64,000 nt of DNA from Streptococcus parasanguinis (GTDB lineage Bacteria > Bacillota > Bacilli > Lactobacillales > Streptococcaceae): contig NZ_JAHZPC010000005.1 in assembly GCF_019929185.1 (NCBI RefSeq), positions 62,001 to 126,000 on the forward strand, in the 5' to 3' direction. This document shows, one piece after another, positions 27,849 to 36,877 of the stretch; positions within the stretch are counted from its first letter, which is position 1; every line of letters begins with the position of its first letter. A program made the translations under genes and the position numbers. The notes below the pieces were generated by a model, which was not told the origin of the DNA, searched no databases, and worked only from the letters and a program-made list of their open reading frames with translations.

Positions 27849-30164
27849 TTAGCTCAAGGCATCATCCATTGAAAGAACTTCGTGGAAGACACGTTGTGTC
27901 AATTCAGTTTTTTGTTCTGGAGTGAGGTATTTCGTGTTTACACAGTATCCAGAGATACGAACGATAACGTCTTCACCTGACATGATCTTTTCGTAAACAT
28001 CGTTCAAGTCCATAACGTTCAAGTTAACGTGTTGTCCACCGTTTTCGAAGTAACCATCAAGGATAGTTACCAAGTTATCAACTTGTTCGTCACGAGTCTT
28101 ACCAAGAGCGCGTGGTGAAACTTGAGTAGTGAGTGAGATACCATCAGCTGCATAACCAAAGTCAAGGCTAGCAAGTGAGTTCAAGTTTTGCAACCATCCA
28201 CCTTTCGCTTTGTTAGATGGGTTAGCACCTGGTGAGAAGAATTCCAATTTAGACAAGTTTACAGAACCATCTTCGTTGAGGTATACCCCTTTGTGGACTG
28301 GAGAGTTACCAGTTTGTTTAGAGTATGCAACGTTAGAAGTGATGGTAAGAAGTGAAACAGTTGCTTCAGCGTTCTTGTAAAGTTTGTGGCTGCGAAGACG
28401 AGTAGTGTAAGCTTCGATCAACCATTCTGCCAATTCGTTTGAACGTGGGTCATCTTCACCCCAACGTGGGTATTCACCAATTGTTTCGTAATCGTAGATG
28501 TAGCCATTTTCATCACGGATTGGTTTAACAGTAGCGTATTTAATAGCTGACAAAGTATCAACAGTGTTAGCGAATCCACAGATACCGAATCCCATGTTAG
28601 CGCGTTGGTGAGTTGGCAAGAAGGCCATTTGAACTGCTTCGTAGTTGTACTTATCAGTCATGTAGTGGATGATGTTCAAAGCATCTACATAAGTGTCAGT
28701 CAACCAGTCAAGAGATTTTTCGAAGTTTGCTTTAACAGATTCGAATTCAAGAACTTCGTCACGGATAGGATCGATGTCAAATACTTTGTAGTCTTTATGA
28801 ACATCGTCGTAACCACCGTTCAAACCAGTAAGAAGAGCTTTAAGCACGTTAACACGAGCACCGAAGTATTGGATGTTGTGGCGTTGTTCTTCATTTTCTG
28901 GGTCAAGTGGAGATACACAACATGAGATACAGCTCATTTCACCGTATCCGTCTTTGGCCATTGTTGTTACACCTTCGTATTGGATAGAAGAGTGTTTGTG
29001 GCTCATGTGCATACAGTAGCGACGGAAGCTATATGGCAATTTATCAGTCCAAAGAACTGTCAAGTTTGGTTCTGGAGAGTTACCGATGTTGTCCAAAGTG
29101 TTCAAGAAACGGTAGTCCATCTTAGTAACACGGTGACGTCCGTCGTTACCCATACCAGCCATAGAAGTTGTGATGAAGGTTGGGTCACCTGAGTACAATT
29201 GGTCGTAAGCTTTTGTACGAGCAAATTTAACAGTACGCAATTTCATAACGAAATCGTCAACGAATTCTTGGATTTCTGATTCAGTGTAAGTACCACGAGC
29301 CAAGTCACGTTCAGCGTAGATATCCAAAACGATTGGCACACGTCCAAGAGAAGTAGCAGCACCGTTGATCACACGGCAGACAGCCATGAAGGCGATATTT
29401 GTCCATTGGATCGCTTCTTTTGTATCGAAGGCAGGGCGGCGTACGTCTACACCATAAAGGTCACCCAATTTAACAACTTCTTGAAGTGCTTGGTATTGAA
29501 GGTTTACTTCTTCACGAAGACGGATTGATTCTTCATCGATTTCAGTAATAGAGTTCCAGTCGTTTGCTTTTTCAGCCATCAAGTAGTCAGCACCGTAAAG
29601 AGCCAAACGAGCATAAACCCCGATGATACGTCCACGAGAGTAAGCATCTGGAAGACCAGTTACAGTGTGAGCGTGACGAGCACGACGGATGTTAGAAGTG
29701 TAAGCGCGGAAGATACCGTCGTTTACAGTTGTAACGTATTTTGTGAAGATTTCATGAACTGCAGGATCTGGTTCGTATCCATTTTCTTTCAAAGTAGTTT
29801 CCGCCATACGGATACCACCACGAGGCATGAAGTTCAATTTGAACAATTCATCATTTTGGATACCGAAGATGACTTCATTTTCTTTGTCGATATATCCAGC
29901 TGCGATATCAGCGATAGATGTTGGACGGTTATCGTATGGGAAACGAGTTTCTTCATAATGAGCTTTTGTTTCTTCAACAATTTTTTTGATGTGAAGAGAA
30001 CGTTCCGTTGGACCAGCTAGGAAGCTTTCATCTCCATCATATGGTGTGTAGTTAGCTTGAACGAAGCGAGAAACGCTTGCTTTTTCTTTCCAATCTTCAC
30101 CTTTGAAGCCTTCCCAGGCTTTGTCAAAAATATCTTGTGCTTCAACGACTGTTTTAACAACCAT
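27849..30164 (-). CDS. pflB: Formate C-acetyltransferase (pyruvate formate-lyase)
   Basis: A 771-residue glycyl-radical enzyme that splits pyruvate into acetyl-CoA and formate in anaerobic mixed-acid fermentation. Adjacent catalytic cysteines are in [13 protein letters not shown] near residue 413 and the glycyl radical site is [13 protein letters not shown] near 736. Length is normal. The activating enzyme is not in the window. Codon use is strongly biased, as expected for a highly expressed enzyme. A TGGTATACT extended -10 lies about 55 bases upstream. Confidence 0.97.
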   Translation of the reverse strand: MVVKTVVEAQDIFDKAWEGFKGEDWKEKASVSRFVQANYTPYDGDESFLAGPTERSLHIKKIVEETKAHYEETRFPYDNRPTSIADIAAGYIDKENEVIFGIQNDELFKLNFMPRGGIRMAETTLKENGYEPDPAVHEIFTKYVTTVNDGIFRAYTSNIRRARHAHTVTGLPDAYSRGRIIGVYARLALYGADYLMAEKANDWNSITEIDEESIRLREEVNLQYQALQEVVKLGDLYGVDVRRPAFDTKEAIQWTNIAFMAVCRVINGAATSLGRVPIVLDIYAERDLARGTYTESEIQEFVDDFVMKLRTVKFARTKAYDQLYSGDPTFITTSMAGMGNDGRHRVTKMDYRFLNTLDNIGNSPEPNLTVLWTDKLPYSFRRYCMHMSHKHSSIQYEGVTTMAKDGYGEMSCISCCVSPLDPENEEQRHNIQYFGARVNVLKALLTGLNGGYDDVHKDYKVFDIDPIRDEVLEFESVKANFEKSLDWLTDTYVDALNIIHYMTDKYNYEAVQMAFLPTHQRANMGFGICGFANTVDTLSAIKYATVKPIRDENGYIYDYETIGEYPRWGEDDPRSNELAEWLIEAYTTRLRSHKLYKNAEATVSLLTITSNVAYSKQTGNSPVHKGVYLNEDGSVNLSKLEFFSPGANPSNKAKGGWLQNLNSLASLDFGYAADGISLTTQVSPRALGKTRDEQVDNLVTILDGYFENGGQHVNLNVMDLNDVYEKIMSGEDVIVRISGYCVNTKYLTPEQKTELTQRVFHEVLSMDDALS

Positions 30165-30219
30165 TTTTATTTTCCTCTATTGTCTTTCTAGCAACTATAT
30201 CTGTTGCACTTACAATAGT

Positions 30220-30228
30220 AGTATACCA
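30220..30228 (-). promoter_or_regulatory. Extended -10 promoter for pflB
   Basis: TGGTATACT on the minus strand, 56 bases before the pflB start codon; no consensus -35. Confidence 0.5.
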
Positions 30229-30374
30229 TACAGAAATCGGTTACACAAAGGCGAATTGCGAAAAACAACAGATTCTTTTGTAATACAGTTTCAAATCCTA
30301 TGCGATACTGTACTATATTTTTGAAAACAAACACAGTTTTTCATCAATTTTCATGTTTTCTGGAGAGTCGATTT

Positions 30375-30403
30375 TTGCAATTCTGAAATTTTCTTCCTAT
30401 AAT
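30375..30403 (+). promoter_or_regulatory. Promoter for dinB
   Basis: TTGCAA (30375-30380) and TATAAT (30398-30403) with a 17-base spacer, 22 bases before the start codon. Confidence 0.75.
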
Positions 30404-30424
30404 AGAAAGAAAGGAGGGTGAAAA

Positions 30425-31531
30425 ATGCTGATATTTCCATTAGTGAATGATACCAGTCGCAAGATTATTCATATTGATATGGATGCATTTTTTGCTGCCG
30501 TCGAAGAAAGAGACAACCCTAGTTTGAAGGGCAAGCCTGTCGTGATTGGCCAGGACCCTCGTCAGTCAGGAGGGAGAGGTGTTGTCTCGACTTGTAACTA
30601 TGAAGCAAGGAAATATGGCATTCATTCAGCTATGAGCTCTAAAGAAGCGCTGGACCTTTGTCCTCAAGCGATTTTTATCTCTGGAAATTATGAGAAATAC
30701 CGAGAAGTAGGTGAGCAGGTCCGTGAGATTTTCAAGCGTTATACAGATCTAATCGAGCCCATGAGTATTGATGAAGCCTATCTAGATGTGACGGAAAATA
30801 AAATCCAGAGCAAATCAGCTGTCAAAATCGCCCGCTTGATTCAGCATGCTATCTGGGAAGAGTTGCATCTCACAGCTTCAGCGGGTGTTTCTTATAATAA
30901 GTTTTTGGCCAAGATGGCAAGTGACTACCAAAAACCCCGTGGGCTAACGGTGGTCTTACCGGAGGACGCTGAGGATTTCCTGAGCCAAATGGACATTGCC
31001 AAATTTCATGGAGTAGGAAAGAAGACAGTAGAGCGACTACATGAGATGGGGGTCTATACTGGCGCGGATCTTTTAGCCGTCTCGGAGATGACTTTGATTG
31101 ATCGGTTTGGGCGATTTGGCTATGATCTCTTTCGAAAGGCGCGAGGGATTCACAATAGCCCTGTCAAAAGTCATCGCATCCGCAAGTCGATCGGAAAAGA
31201 GCGAACCTACCGCAAGCTCCTTTATGCAGAAGATGATATTCTAGAAGAAATTGCCAATCTGTCCAGTAAGGTGGCCCAATCGCTGGAAAAACATGATAAG
31301 CAAGGAAAGACCTTGGTCTTAAAAGTGCGCTATGGAGACTTTACCACCTTGACTAAGCGCATCACCTTGACGGAGCCAACGCGAGATGCTGAGCGCATCA
31401 ATCGTTCAGCGCGTCACATTTTTCAAGAAATCGAATCGATAAATACAGGAATCCGCCTCTTGGGTGTCACCATGACCAACTTTGTTGATCATACTGAACT
31501 GCCTCTGGTAGAGGAAGAAAAAGACGACTAG
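30425..31531 (+). CDS. dinB: DNA polymerase IV
   Basis: A 368-residue Y-family translesion polymerase. Palm motifs [13 protein letters not shown] (near residue 15) and [12 protein letters not shown] (near 112) carry the metal-binding acids; the little-finger domain occupies the last 120 residues. It lacks a visible C-terminal beta-clamp peptide of the QLxLF form, though the ending [11 protein letters not shown] may serve. It is divergent from pflB, with AAGGAGGGTG just before the ATG. The stop codon sits inside a hairpin that precedes a repeat. Confidence 0.95.
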   Translation: MLIFPLVNDTSRKIIHIDMDAFFAAVEERDNPSLKGKPVVIGQDPRQSGGRGVVSTCNYEARKYGIHSAMSSKEALDLCPQAIFISGNYEKYREVGEQVREIFKRYTDLIEPMSIDEAYLDVTENKIQSKSAVKIARLIQHAIWEELHLTASAGVSYNKFLAKMASDYQKPRGLTVVLPEDAEDFLSQMDIAKFHGVGKKTVERLHEMGVYTGADLLAVSEMTLIDRFGRFGYDLFRKARGIHNSPVKSHRIRKSIGKERTYRKLLYAEDDILEEIANLSSKVAQSLEKHDKQGKTLVLKVRYGDFTTLTKRITLTEPTRDAERINRSARHIFQEIESINTGIRLLGVTMTNFVDHTELPLVEEEKDD

Positions 31532-31549
31532 TCTATTCACTAGTCGTCT
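31522..31549 (+). terminator. Hairpin at the end of dinB
   Basis: AGACGACTAGT pairs perfectly with ACTAGTCGTCT around CTATTC; no T tract follows because the repeat element begins there. Confidence 0.55.
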
Positions 31550-31573
31550 GAGATTGATGACAAAGTCATCTTA

Positions 31574-31711
31574 GAAACTTTCCTTAGGTGAGTACGGACG
31601 TCAGCGAACTTCTACGAAGTTCCATGACTTAGTTTTGAACCTAAAGTTTCAAAACTCCCGAGTGCTAGAAACCATAGTGTTTCTAGCACTTTTCTCACGG
31701 CGGAAAGTTTC
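31574..31711 (+). repeat. 138-bp structured intergenic repeat, copy 4
   Basis: A near-consensus copy between the convergent dinB and recD2 genes. Ends are GAAACTTTCC/GGAAAGTTTC, with GTGAG/CTCAC inside, then three hairpins. A short outer hairpin GATGAC/GTCATC at 31555-31570 precedes it; copy 1 has GAAGAC/TCTTC and copy 8 GAAGAT/GTCTTC in the same place. Confidence 0.92.
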
Positions 31712-31762
31712 AGTTGTATTTGAATGAGCCTTAAAAAATATATTATTTTAATTTTTGGGGTA

Positions 31763-34198
31763 TCAATTAGGTTGTTTGATATCAAAGAAGGCTGCAATCT
31801 CTTCTTCTGTTAGTCCAATCATAGGCGAGATGGCGTGGAGATTGTCTTCTGTTAGTCGATAGACAGTAGGCTTAGACGTCTCTGCTTTCGTTTCAACAGT
31901 CCCTTCCTTGCTTCGTGCAGATTCGACTGTAGCAGAAGCCGTTGCAACGGATGAAGAATAGTCTGTGGTTGCCTCGCCTCCGTCCAGGTTCTTGAAGCGT
32001 TCAACCAAATAGGTCTTGCGCGCTGTACCTGTATTTTTAGTAGCGAAATCAAAGGCGCTGTATTCTCCTAAGAGAATCAGCTTGCTCTTTGAGCGCGTGA
32101 TGGCGGTATAGATCAAATTACGTTGCAACATCCGGTGGCTTTGATTCGTAATGGGTAAAATCACCACAGGAAATTCGCTTCCTTGCGATTTGTGAATACT
32201 CATCGCATAGGCTAAGCGAATCTTGTACCATTCATTGCGCGGGTAGACGATTTCATTGCCATCAAATTGGATAGTCAATTCATCTTGCTTCGATTCTGTA
32301 TATTTTCCGGGGAGAAGATCGGTAATGTAGCCAATATCTCCATTAAAGACATTGCTTTCTGCATCATTGACCAGATGGATAACCTTGTCTCCATCGCGGT
32401 ATTGGCAGTCTGGCGAGTCAAAGACGACCTGATCTTTGACAGCTGGATTGAGAAGGTCTTGCATGAGAGTATTGATGTTGTCAATGCCGGCCTGGCCCTT
32501 GTACATAGGTGCCAAGACTTGGATATCTCGAGCTGGGATCTGACTGCGAAGGGCGGCAGAGGTGATCTGTTCGATCATCTTAGGGATGTGTTCGCTTCCG
32601 GCTTCGAAATAAGAGCGGTCGGCTTTTCGTTCTGTGAAATCTTGAGGAAGCTTGCCCTGGCGAATGTCTCCTGCTAGTGAGACAATGGTCGAATCTTCAC
32701 TCTGACGGAAAATATGTTCGAGTTTGGTCTGAGGGATGCTTGGGATCTGCAAGAGATCCGCTAGGACCTGTCCAGGACTGACGGATGGTAATTGGTCAGC
32801 ATCTCCCACAATCAAGAGTTTGGTATCGGTTGCGATGTTGCTGATTAATTGATTAGCGAGCCAGGTATCGACCATGGAAAACTCGTCCACAATGATAAAA
32901 TCTGCATCTAGATAGTCCTCTAAGTGGCTGGTATCATCATCTCCTGTCATTCCCAAATGGCGGTGGATAGTGGCGCTCGGAAGCCCTGTCAGCTCATTCA
33001 TGCGCCGAGCTGCCCGTCCCGTTGGAGCAGCCAGCAGGATCGGCAGGTCTTGTTTCTTCCGAAGATCCAACTGGTGGAGTTGGGCATAGACACTAATCAT
33101 CCCATTGATAACAGTGGTTTTTCCTGTCCCCGGTCCCCCAGTGAGGATAAAGACCTTGTTTTGGATGGCTTGGTGAATGGCCTCTTTTTGAATGGCATCG
33201 TAGTGGATCCCCAAATCTTTTTCAACTTGCGCAATAGCCTGGTTGATTTTCTCAGCTTCAAATGAAGTCTGCTTTCCTTTTTCCAACAATCGACCGATGT
33301 GACTGTGAATGCCTTCCTCCGCAAAGAAGAGGCTGTTGTCAAAAATCTTAGTATCCACGTTTTGGACCTTGTCTTCCTCGATGAGGTGGCCTAATTCTTG
33401 GGCGACAGTGGAAGGATCCAATTCCACTGGTCGTGCAGATTCTAAGAGATCAATAGTGTAGCGCAAAAGGTCCTTGGCTTCGATATAGGTATTTCCTGTC
33501 TCGATAGAATAGCTAAAGAGGCTGTGAATCAGCCCCGCACGGAAACGTTCAGGGGCGTCACTGGCAATGCCAAGCTCTTCGGCCAATTGGTCCGCGATTT
33601 TAAAGCCCATACCTTGGATATCTTCCACCAATTGGTAGGGCTGTTGCTCCACAATTTGGATCGTTTCTTCTTTGTAGAAATCTTGGATCTGAAAGGCCAA
33701 TTTATTGGGAATTCCGTAATTAGCTAGTTGGGCGAGAATGCGTTCTGTTCCATAATTCTGACGGAGCTTGTCCACAAAAGCCAAGCGGTTTTTCTTGGAG
33801 AGGCCTGCGATTTCTTCTAATTTTTCAGGAGCCTCAAGAATTTTATCGATGGTGTTGTCGCCATAGAGATCGACGATCTTTTGAGCGGTTTTGAGACCAA
33901 TCCCTTTAAAGTGATCACTGGAAAAATATTTTACCAAGCCCTTGCTAGTGGGTTTAGCTCGTTCGTAGCGACTGATTTTAAGTTGTTCTCCGTATTTGGG
34001 ATGATGGACCAACTCTCCCCAGAAGGAGTAGTCTTCACCTTCTAAGATGTCTGCCATAGTCCCCGTTACAATGATTTCAAAATTGTCAAAATCTTCGGCA
34101 TCTGTATCGCTGATATCGAGCAAGAGAATTCGAAAAAAACTGCTAGGATTTTCAAAAATAATGCGCTCGATGGTGCCTGAAAAATAATATTCCATCAT
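31763..34198 (-). CDS. recD2: ATP-dependent RecD2-type DNA helicase
   Basis: An 811-residue superfamily 1B 5'-3' helicase acting in repair independently of RecBC. An N-terminal OB-like and helix-hairpin-helix region (residues 1-300) is followed by Walker A LTGGPGTGKTTVINGM near 355, Walker B DFIIVDEFSMVD near 440, and motif VI LIYTAITRSKSKLILLG near 715. The C-terminal 60 residues are low-complexity and variable. ATG 34198 (MMEYYFSGT) was chosen over a start at 34219 because AAGGA is placed just upstream of it. Confidence 0.93.
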   Translation of the reverse strand: MMEYYFSGTIERIIFENPSSFFRILLLDISDTDAEDFDNFEIIVTGTMADILEGEDYSFWGELVHHPKYGEQLKISRYERAKPTSKGLVKYFSSDHFKGIGLKTAQKIVDLYGDNTIDKILEAPEKLEEIAGLSKKNRLAFVDKLRQNYGTERILAQLANYGIPNKLAFQIQDFYKEETIQIVEQQPYQLVEDIQGMGFKIADQLAEELGIASDAPERFRAGLIHSLFSYSIETGNTYIEAKDLLRYTIDLLESARPVELDPSTVAQELGHLIEEDKVQNVDTKIFDNSLFFAEEGIHSHIGRLLEKGKQTSFEAEKINQAIAQVEKDLGIHYDAIQKEAIHQAIQNKVFILTGGPGTGKTTVINGMISVYAQLHQLDLRKKQDLPILLAAPTGRAARRMNELTGLPSATIHRHLGMTGDDDTSHLEDYLDADFIIVDEFSMVDTWLANQLISNIATDTKLLIVGDADQLPSVSPGQVLADLLQIPSIPQTKLEHIFRQSEDSTIVSLAGDIRQGKLPQDFTERKADRSYFEAGSEHIPKMIEQITSAALRSQIPARDIQVLAPMYKGQAGIDNINTLMQDLLNPAVKDQVVFDSPDCQYRDGDKVIHLVNDAESNVFNGDIGYITDLLPGKYTESKQDELTIQFDGNEIVYPRNEWYKIRLAYAMSIHKSQGSEFPVVILPITNQSHRMLQRNLIYTAITRSKSKLILLGEYSAFDFATKNTGTARKTYLVERFKNLDGGEATTDYSSSVATASATVESARSKEGTVETKAETSKPTVYRLTEDNLHAISPMIGLTEEEIAAFFDIKQPN

Positions 34199-34218
34199 TT
34201 TTTCCTTTTTATAAAGCA

Positions 34219-34246
34219 AGGCTGGGACATACTTGTCTCAGCCTCA
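34219..34246 (-). terminator. Hairpin between lepB and recD2
   Basis: AGGCTGGGACA pairs with TGTCTCAGCCT. The arm GGCTGGGACA is the same as the end of the second repeat family, so this may be a relic of that family acting as a terminator. Confidence 0.5.
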
Positions 34247-34261
34247 GTCTGTTAATCTATA

Positions 34262-34912
34262 CTAATAAGTTTTGAAAGGGTAGATAGGCCATAGTCTAAA
34301 GACGGCTTGCCCCTTGATTTGTTCTTTCTTGAAAGCTCCGACCTGACGGCTATCTTTTGAAACGATCCGGTCATCTCCAAGTAAGAGATATTCATCGTCA
34401 AGCAACTTCAAAGTAAATTTAGGATTGCCATCCTTGTCCACTGTAAAGGCTTGAGCTGTATTGGCCAGTTGGCGGAAGAGTTCTCCGTTTTCTTCAAAGC
34501 CTTTTCCAGTGTAGGTCGATTGCAATTTATCTTTTTTGAAACGAGCGATATAGTTTTTCAAATAAGGCTCATTGGTCTTTTTCCCATTGATGTAGAGGGT
34601 ATCGTTATCATATTGGATGGTATCTCCAGGAAGACCGATGACCCGCTTGACGATGTCCTTGGTTTTGCCATCGTCGTCTTTTTCACTGGCAACGACAATG
34701 TCGAAACGATCGATTGAGAGGTGGTTGACCACAAGGAGGTACTCGCTATCGGCCAGGGTCGGATCCATCGAATGGCCATCCACCTTGACCGGAGCCCAGA
34801 GGTAAATGCGAGAGGCGATGATGAGACCAACAATGATACTGAAGAGGCCCCATTCTTTAAGGAATCTCACCACAGGTGAGCTCGATGTATGTTTTGAACT
34901 TCTTTTTGACAT
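34262..34912 (-). CDS. lepB: Signal peptidase I
   Basis: A 216-residue type I signal peptidase with an N-terminal membrane anchor (residues 18-38), the nucleophile Ser in VDGHSMDPTL near residue 43 and the general-base Lys in IVKRVIGLPGD near 88. The LLGDDRIVSKDSRQVG box D/E stretch is near 175. It removes signal peptides outside the membrane. It lies just downstream of rnhC on the same strand with three bases between them, so they form an operon. Confidence 0.95.
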   Translation of the reverse strand: MSKRSSKHTSSSPVVRFLKEWGLFSIIVGLIIASRIYLWAPVKVDGHSMDPTLADSEYLLVVNHLSIDRFDIVVASEKDDDGKTKDIVKRVIGLPGDTIQYDNDTLYINGKKTNEPYLKNYIARFKKDKLQSTYTGKGFEENGELFRQLANTAQAFTVDKDGNPKFTLKLLDDEYLLLGDDRIVSKDSRQVGAFKKEQIKGQAVFRLWPIYPFKTY

Positions 34913-34915
34913 GAC

Positions 34916-35812
34916 TTATCTTTCTAGTAATTTCTTTGCTTTTTCTGTGTTTTTAAAATGGAGTTTGGCACAATAATCCAGAGCTTTCATCCCGTAGGTC
35001 TGGAGCAATTTAGCGGCCACTTGGTCTGATTTAGCCCCTGCTCCACTAGGAAGATTAAAACCCAGTTCCTTGCCCAGATCTTCCAGATTTTGAAGGAAGA
35101 GATTACGGGCGATGATGGAGCTAACTGCCACAGCTAGATACTTGCTTTCGGCTTTTTCTTCCAACTCAATGGCTTGCGTGACCTGATTTTTTTCAGCTTT
35201 TACGTATTTTTGGTAGTTTTTAGCCGTCGTAAAGGCATCGATCACAATTCGCTCTGCTTGGACTCCTTTATTTAACAGAAGGTAGATGGCCTGATTGTGC
35301 AGGGCTACTTTGACCGAAACAGCATTGTAACCAGAAGCGATCACTTCATTGTACTTCTTTGGAGACAATAAGAGTGATTGGTGCTGGATATTTTCCTCAA
35401 GGAGAGGAGCCAATTGCTGAATTTTTCGATCATCCAAGGTCTTCGAATCTCCAACACCAAGCTTTTTGAGCCAGTCGTGCTGGTCAGGTGTGACAAAGGA
35501 TGCGACAACGGTGAGTCCACCAAAATAAGAGCCGTTTCCGACCTCATCGGTTCCGATCATGGCTAGGTCTTGTCGTGCAGATAAAGTAGAACGCTTAGGG
35601 TTCCCAGCATCTTGCCCGAAAAAGGTCAGGTAAGGAGTGAGGTCATTGCCCTGGAGCAGGACCTTTCCAGACTTGTAGATCGAAACGGTCGCTCCCTCTA
35701 GTCGAAAGAAATAATCCATATGAGGGTTCTTGCTTTGAGTGAGAGAACTGCGATAGGTATGGACAAAATCAAGGATTTGCTCCTGTGTTGGAGTGAGTGT
35801 CATACTTTCCAT
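34916..35812 (-). CDS. rnhC: Ribonuclease HIII
   Basis: A 298-residue RNase HIII that cuts RNA in RNA-DNA hybrids. An N-terminal TBP-like substrate-binding domain (residues 1-85) precedes the catalytic domain with [14 protein letters not shown] near 92, and further acids in DAFTTAKNY and the [13 protein letters not shown] stretch. ATG 35812 (MESMTLTP) matches the usual family N-terminus; GTG 35818 and ATG 35803 are alternatives, and the ribosome-binding site is poor. It forms a pair with lepB and is divergent from zapA. Confidence 0.93.
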   Translation of the reverse strand: MESMTLTPTQEQILDFVHTYRSSLTQSKNPHMDYFFRLEGATVSIYKSGKVLLQGNDLTPYLTFFGQDAGNPKRSTLSARQDLAMIGTDEVGNGSYFGGLTVVASFVTPDQHDWLKKLGVGDSKTLDDRKIQQLAPLLEENIQHQSLLLSPKKYNEVIASGYNAVSVKVALHNQAIYLLLNKGVQAERIVIDAFTTAKNYQKYVKAEKNQVTQAIELEEKAESKYLAVAVSSIIARNLFLQNLEDLGKELGFNLPSGAGAKSDQVAAKLLQTYGMKALDYCAKLHFKNTEKAKKLLER

Positions 35813-35948
35813 AACCACTATTGTACCACAAATTCAGGGAGAGAGGGAGCAAAAAGAAAGAAAGAATCCACTGGAAAATCCCTGGGAAGAGGGGCTTTGC
35901 TACTGACAAAGCTAGCCTTTTTTGGTATAATACCGTGAGGTGATTTTT

Positions 35949-36239
35949 ATGGCGAGCTTAAATAGATATAAATTTACATTTGGAAACAAAGCGCTCACTT
36001 TAACAACCAACCATGATAATTTGTTTATGGAAGAAGTCGAACGTGTTGCGAAAGAAAAATACCAAGCAATTAAGGAACAAATGCCAGAAGCAGATGATGA
36101 AACCATCGCTATCTTATTGGCAGTAAATAGTTTGTCTATGCAGCTGAATCGCGAGATTGAGTTTGACGACAAAGAAACAGAATTAGATGATTTTCGTCGC
36201 AAAGCTTTAGACGACTTAAAGGATAAATCATCCAAATAA
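35949..36239 (+). CDS. zapA: Cell division protein ZapA
   Basis: A 96-residue protein with an N-terminal beta-rich part (YKFTFGNKALTLTT) and a C-terminal coiled-coil helix, matching ZapA, which bundles FtsZ filaments. ATG 35949 follows GAGGTGAT; the upstream GTG 35940 was not used. The next gene, cvpA, begins 10 bases after it. Confidence 0.85.
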   Translation: MASLNRYKFTFGNKALTLTTNHDNLFMEEVERVAKEKYQAIKEQMPEADDETIAILLAVNSLSMQLNREIEFDDKETELDDFRRKALDDLKDKSSK

Positions 36240-36249
36240 GAGGAGATAC

Positions 36250-36804
36250 ATGTTAACTTTCTTAATCTTATTGATTTTGGCATGGAGCTTTTATATTGGC
36301 TATGCAAGAGGCATCATCCTCCAGTCCTATTACTTTCTAGTGACCTTGGTGGCCCTCTTGATTGCAGGTGGTAGCTACAAGGGACTGGCTAAGGTTTTGT
36401 CTCTATGGGTTCCTTTTTCGAGTCCCACCCAGCAATCGGTGAATTATTTTTATGCCAACCGCTACCTGTTTCAATTAGATGACATCTTTTATGCAGGGTT
36501 AGCTTATGTGTTGATTTTTGCGCTGGTTTATTTGATCGGCCGCGTGATTGGAATCTTTATGCACTTGGTTCCCCAGCCAGAAAAATTGGAGGATCGCAAG
36601 TATCAAATTGGAGCAGGTGTGATCGCCGTCGTGATAACCCTCTTGGTGATCCAGATGGGCTTGACTGTTCTCTCAACGGTTCCCATGGCTTCCATCCAAA
36701 ATAGACTAAATGCAAGTGGATTGATCCGCTTTATCATCCTTCATACCCCGATCAGTTCCAGTCTGTTCCACAACTTGTGGATGACTGCGATTATCGGAGC
36801 TTAA
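36250..36804 (+). CDS. cvpA: CvpA family membrane protein
   Basis: A 184-residue protein with four membrane helices, beginning FLILLILAWSFYIGYARG, which is the typical CvpA N-terminus. The family is linked to colicin V production in E. coli and to envelope stress, but its activity in streptococci is not established. AGGAGAT sits before the ATG. The zapA-cvpA-mutS2 order is conserved in streptococci. Confidence 0.85.
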   Translation: MLTFLILLILAWSFYIGYARGIILQSYYFLVTLVALLIAGGSYKGLAKVLSLWVPFSSPTQQSVNYFYANRYLFQLDDIFYAGLAYVLIFALVYLIGRVIGIFMHLVPQPEKLEDRKYQIGAGVIAVVITLLVIQMGLTVLSTVPMASIQNRLNASGLIRFIILHTPISSSLFHNLWMTAIIGA

Positions 36805-36825
36805 GGAGCAAAAATGAAGAAAGGA

Positions 36826-36867
36826 GTGAGACAAGTCCGACTCAAGGAAGGACGCTCACTTTTTTTG
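36826..36867 (+). terminator. Intrinsic terminator between cvpA and mutS2
   Basis: GTGAGACAAGTCC pairs with GGACGCTCAC, followed by seven Ts. mutS2 must then depend on read-through or a promoter I cannot see. Confidence 0.7.
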
Positions 36868-36877
36868 TAGGAGAAAC

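Noticed and set aside
28605..29192. Frames on the plus strand opposite pflB
   Set aside because: Shadows caused by the biased codon use of pflB; no promoter or ribosome-binding site.
30229..30374. Possible regulatory RNA in the pflB-dinB gap
   Set aside because: No convincing stem or conserved motif could be seen beyond the two promoters.
36814..36870. 18-codon frame with AAGGAG upstream between cvpA and mutS2
   Set aside because: It coincides with the terminator hairpin and T tract, which explains its sequence; no independent sign of coding.
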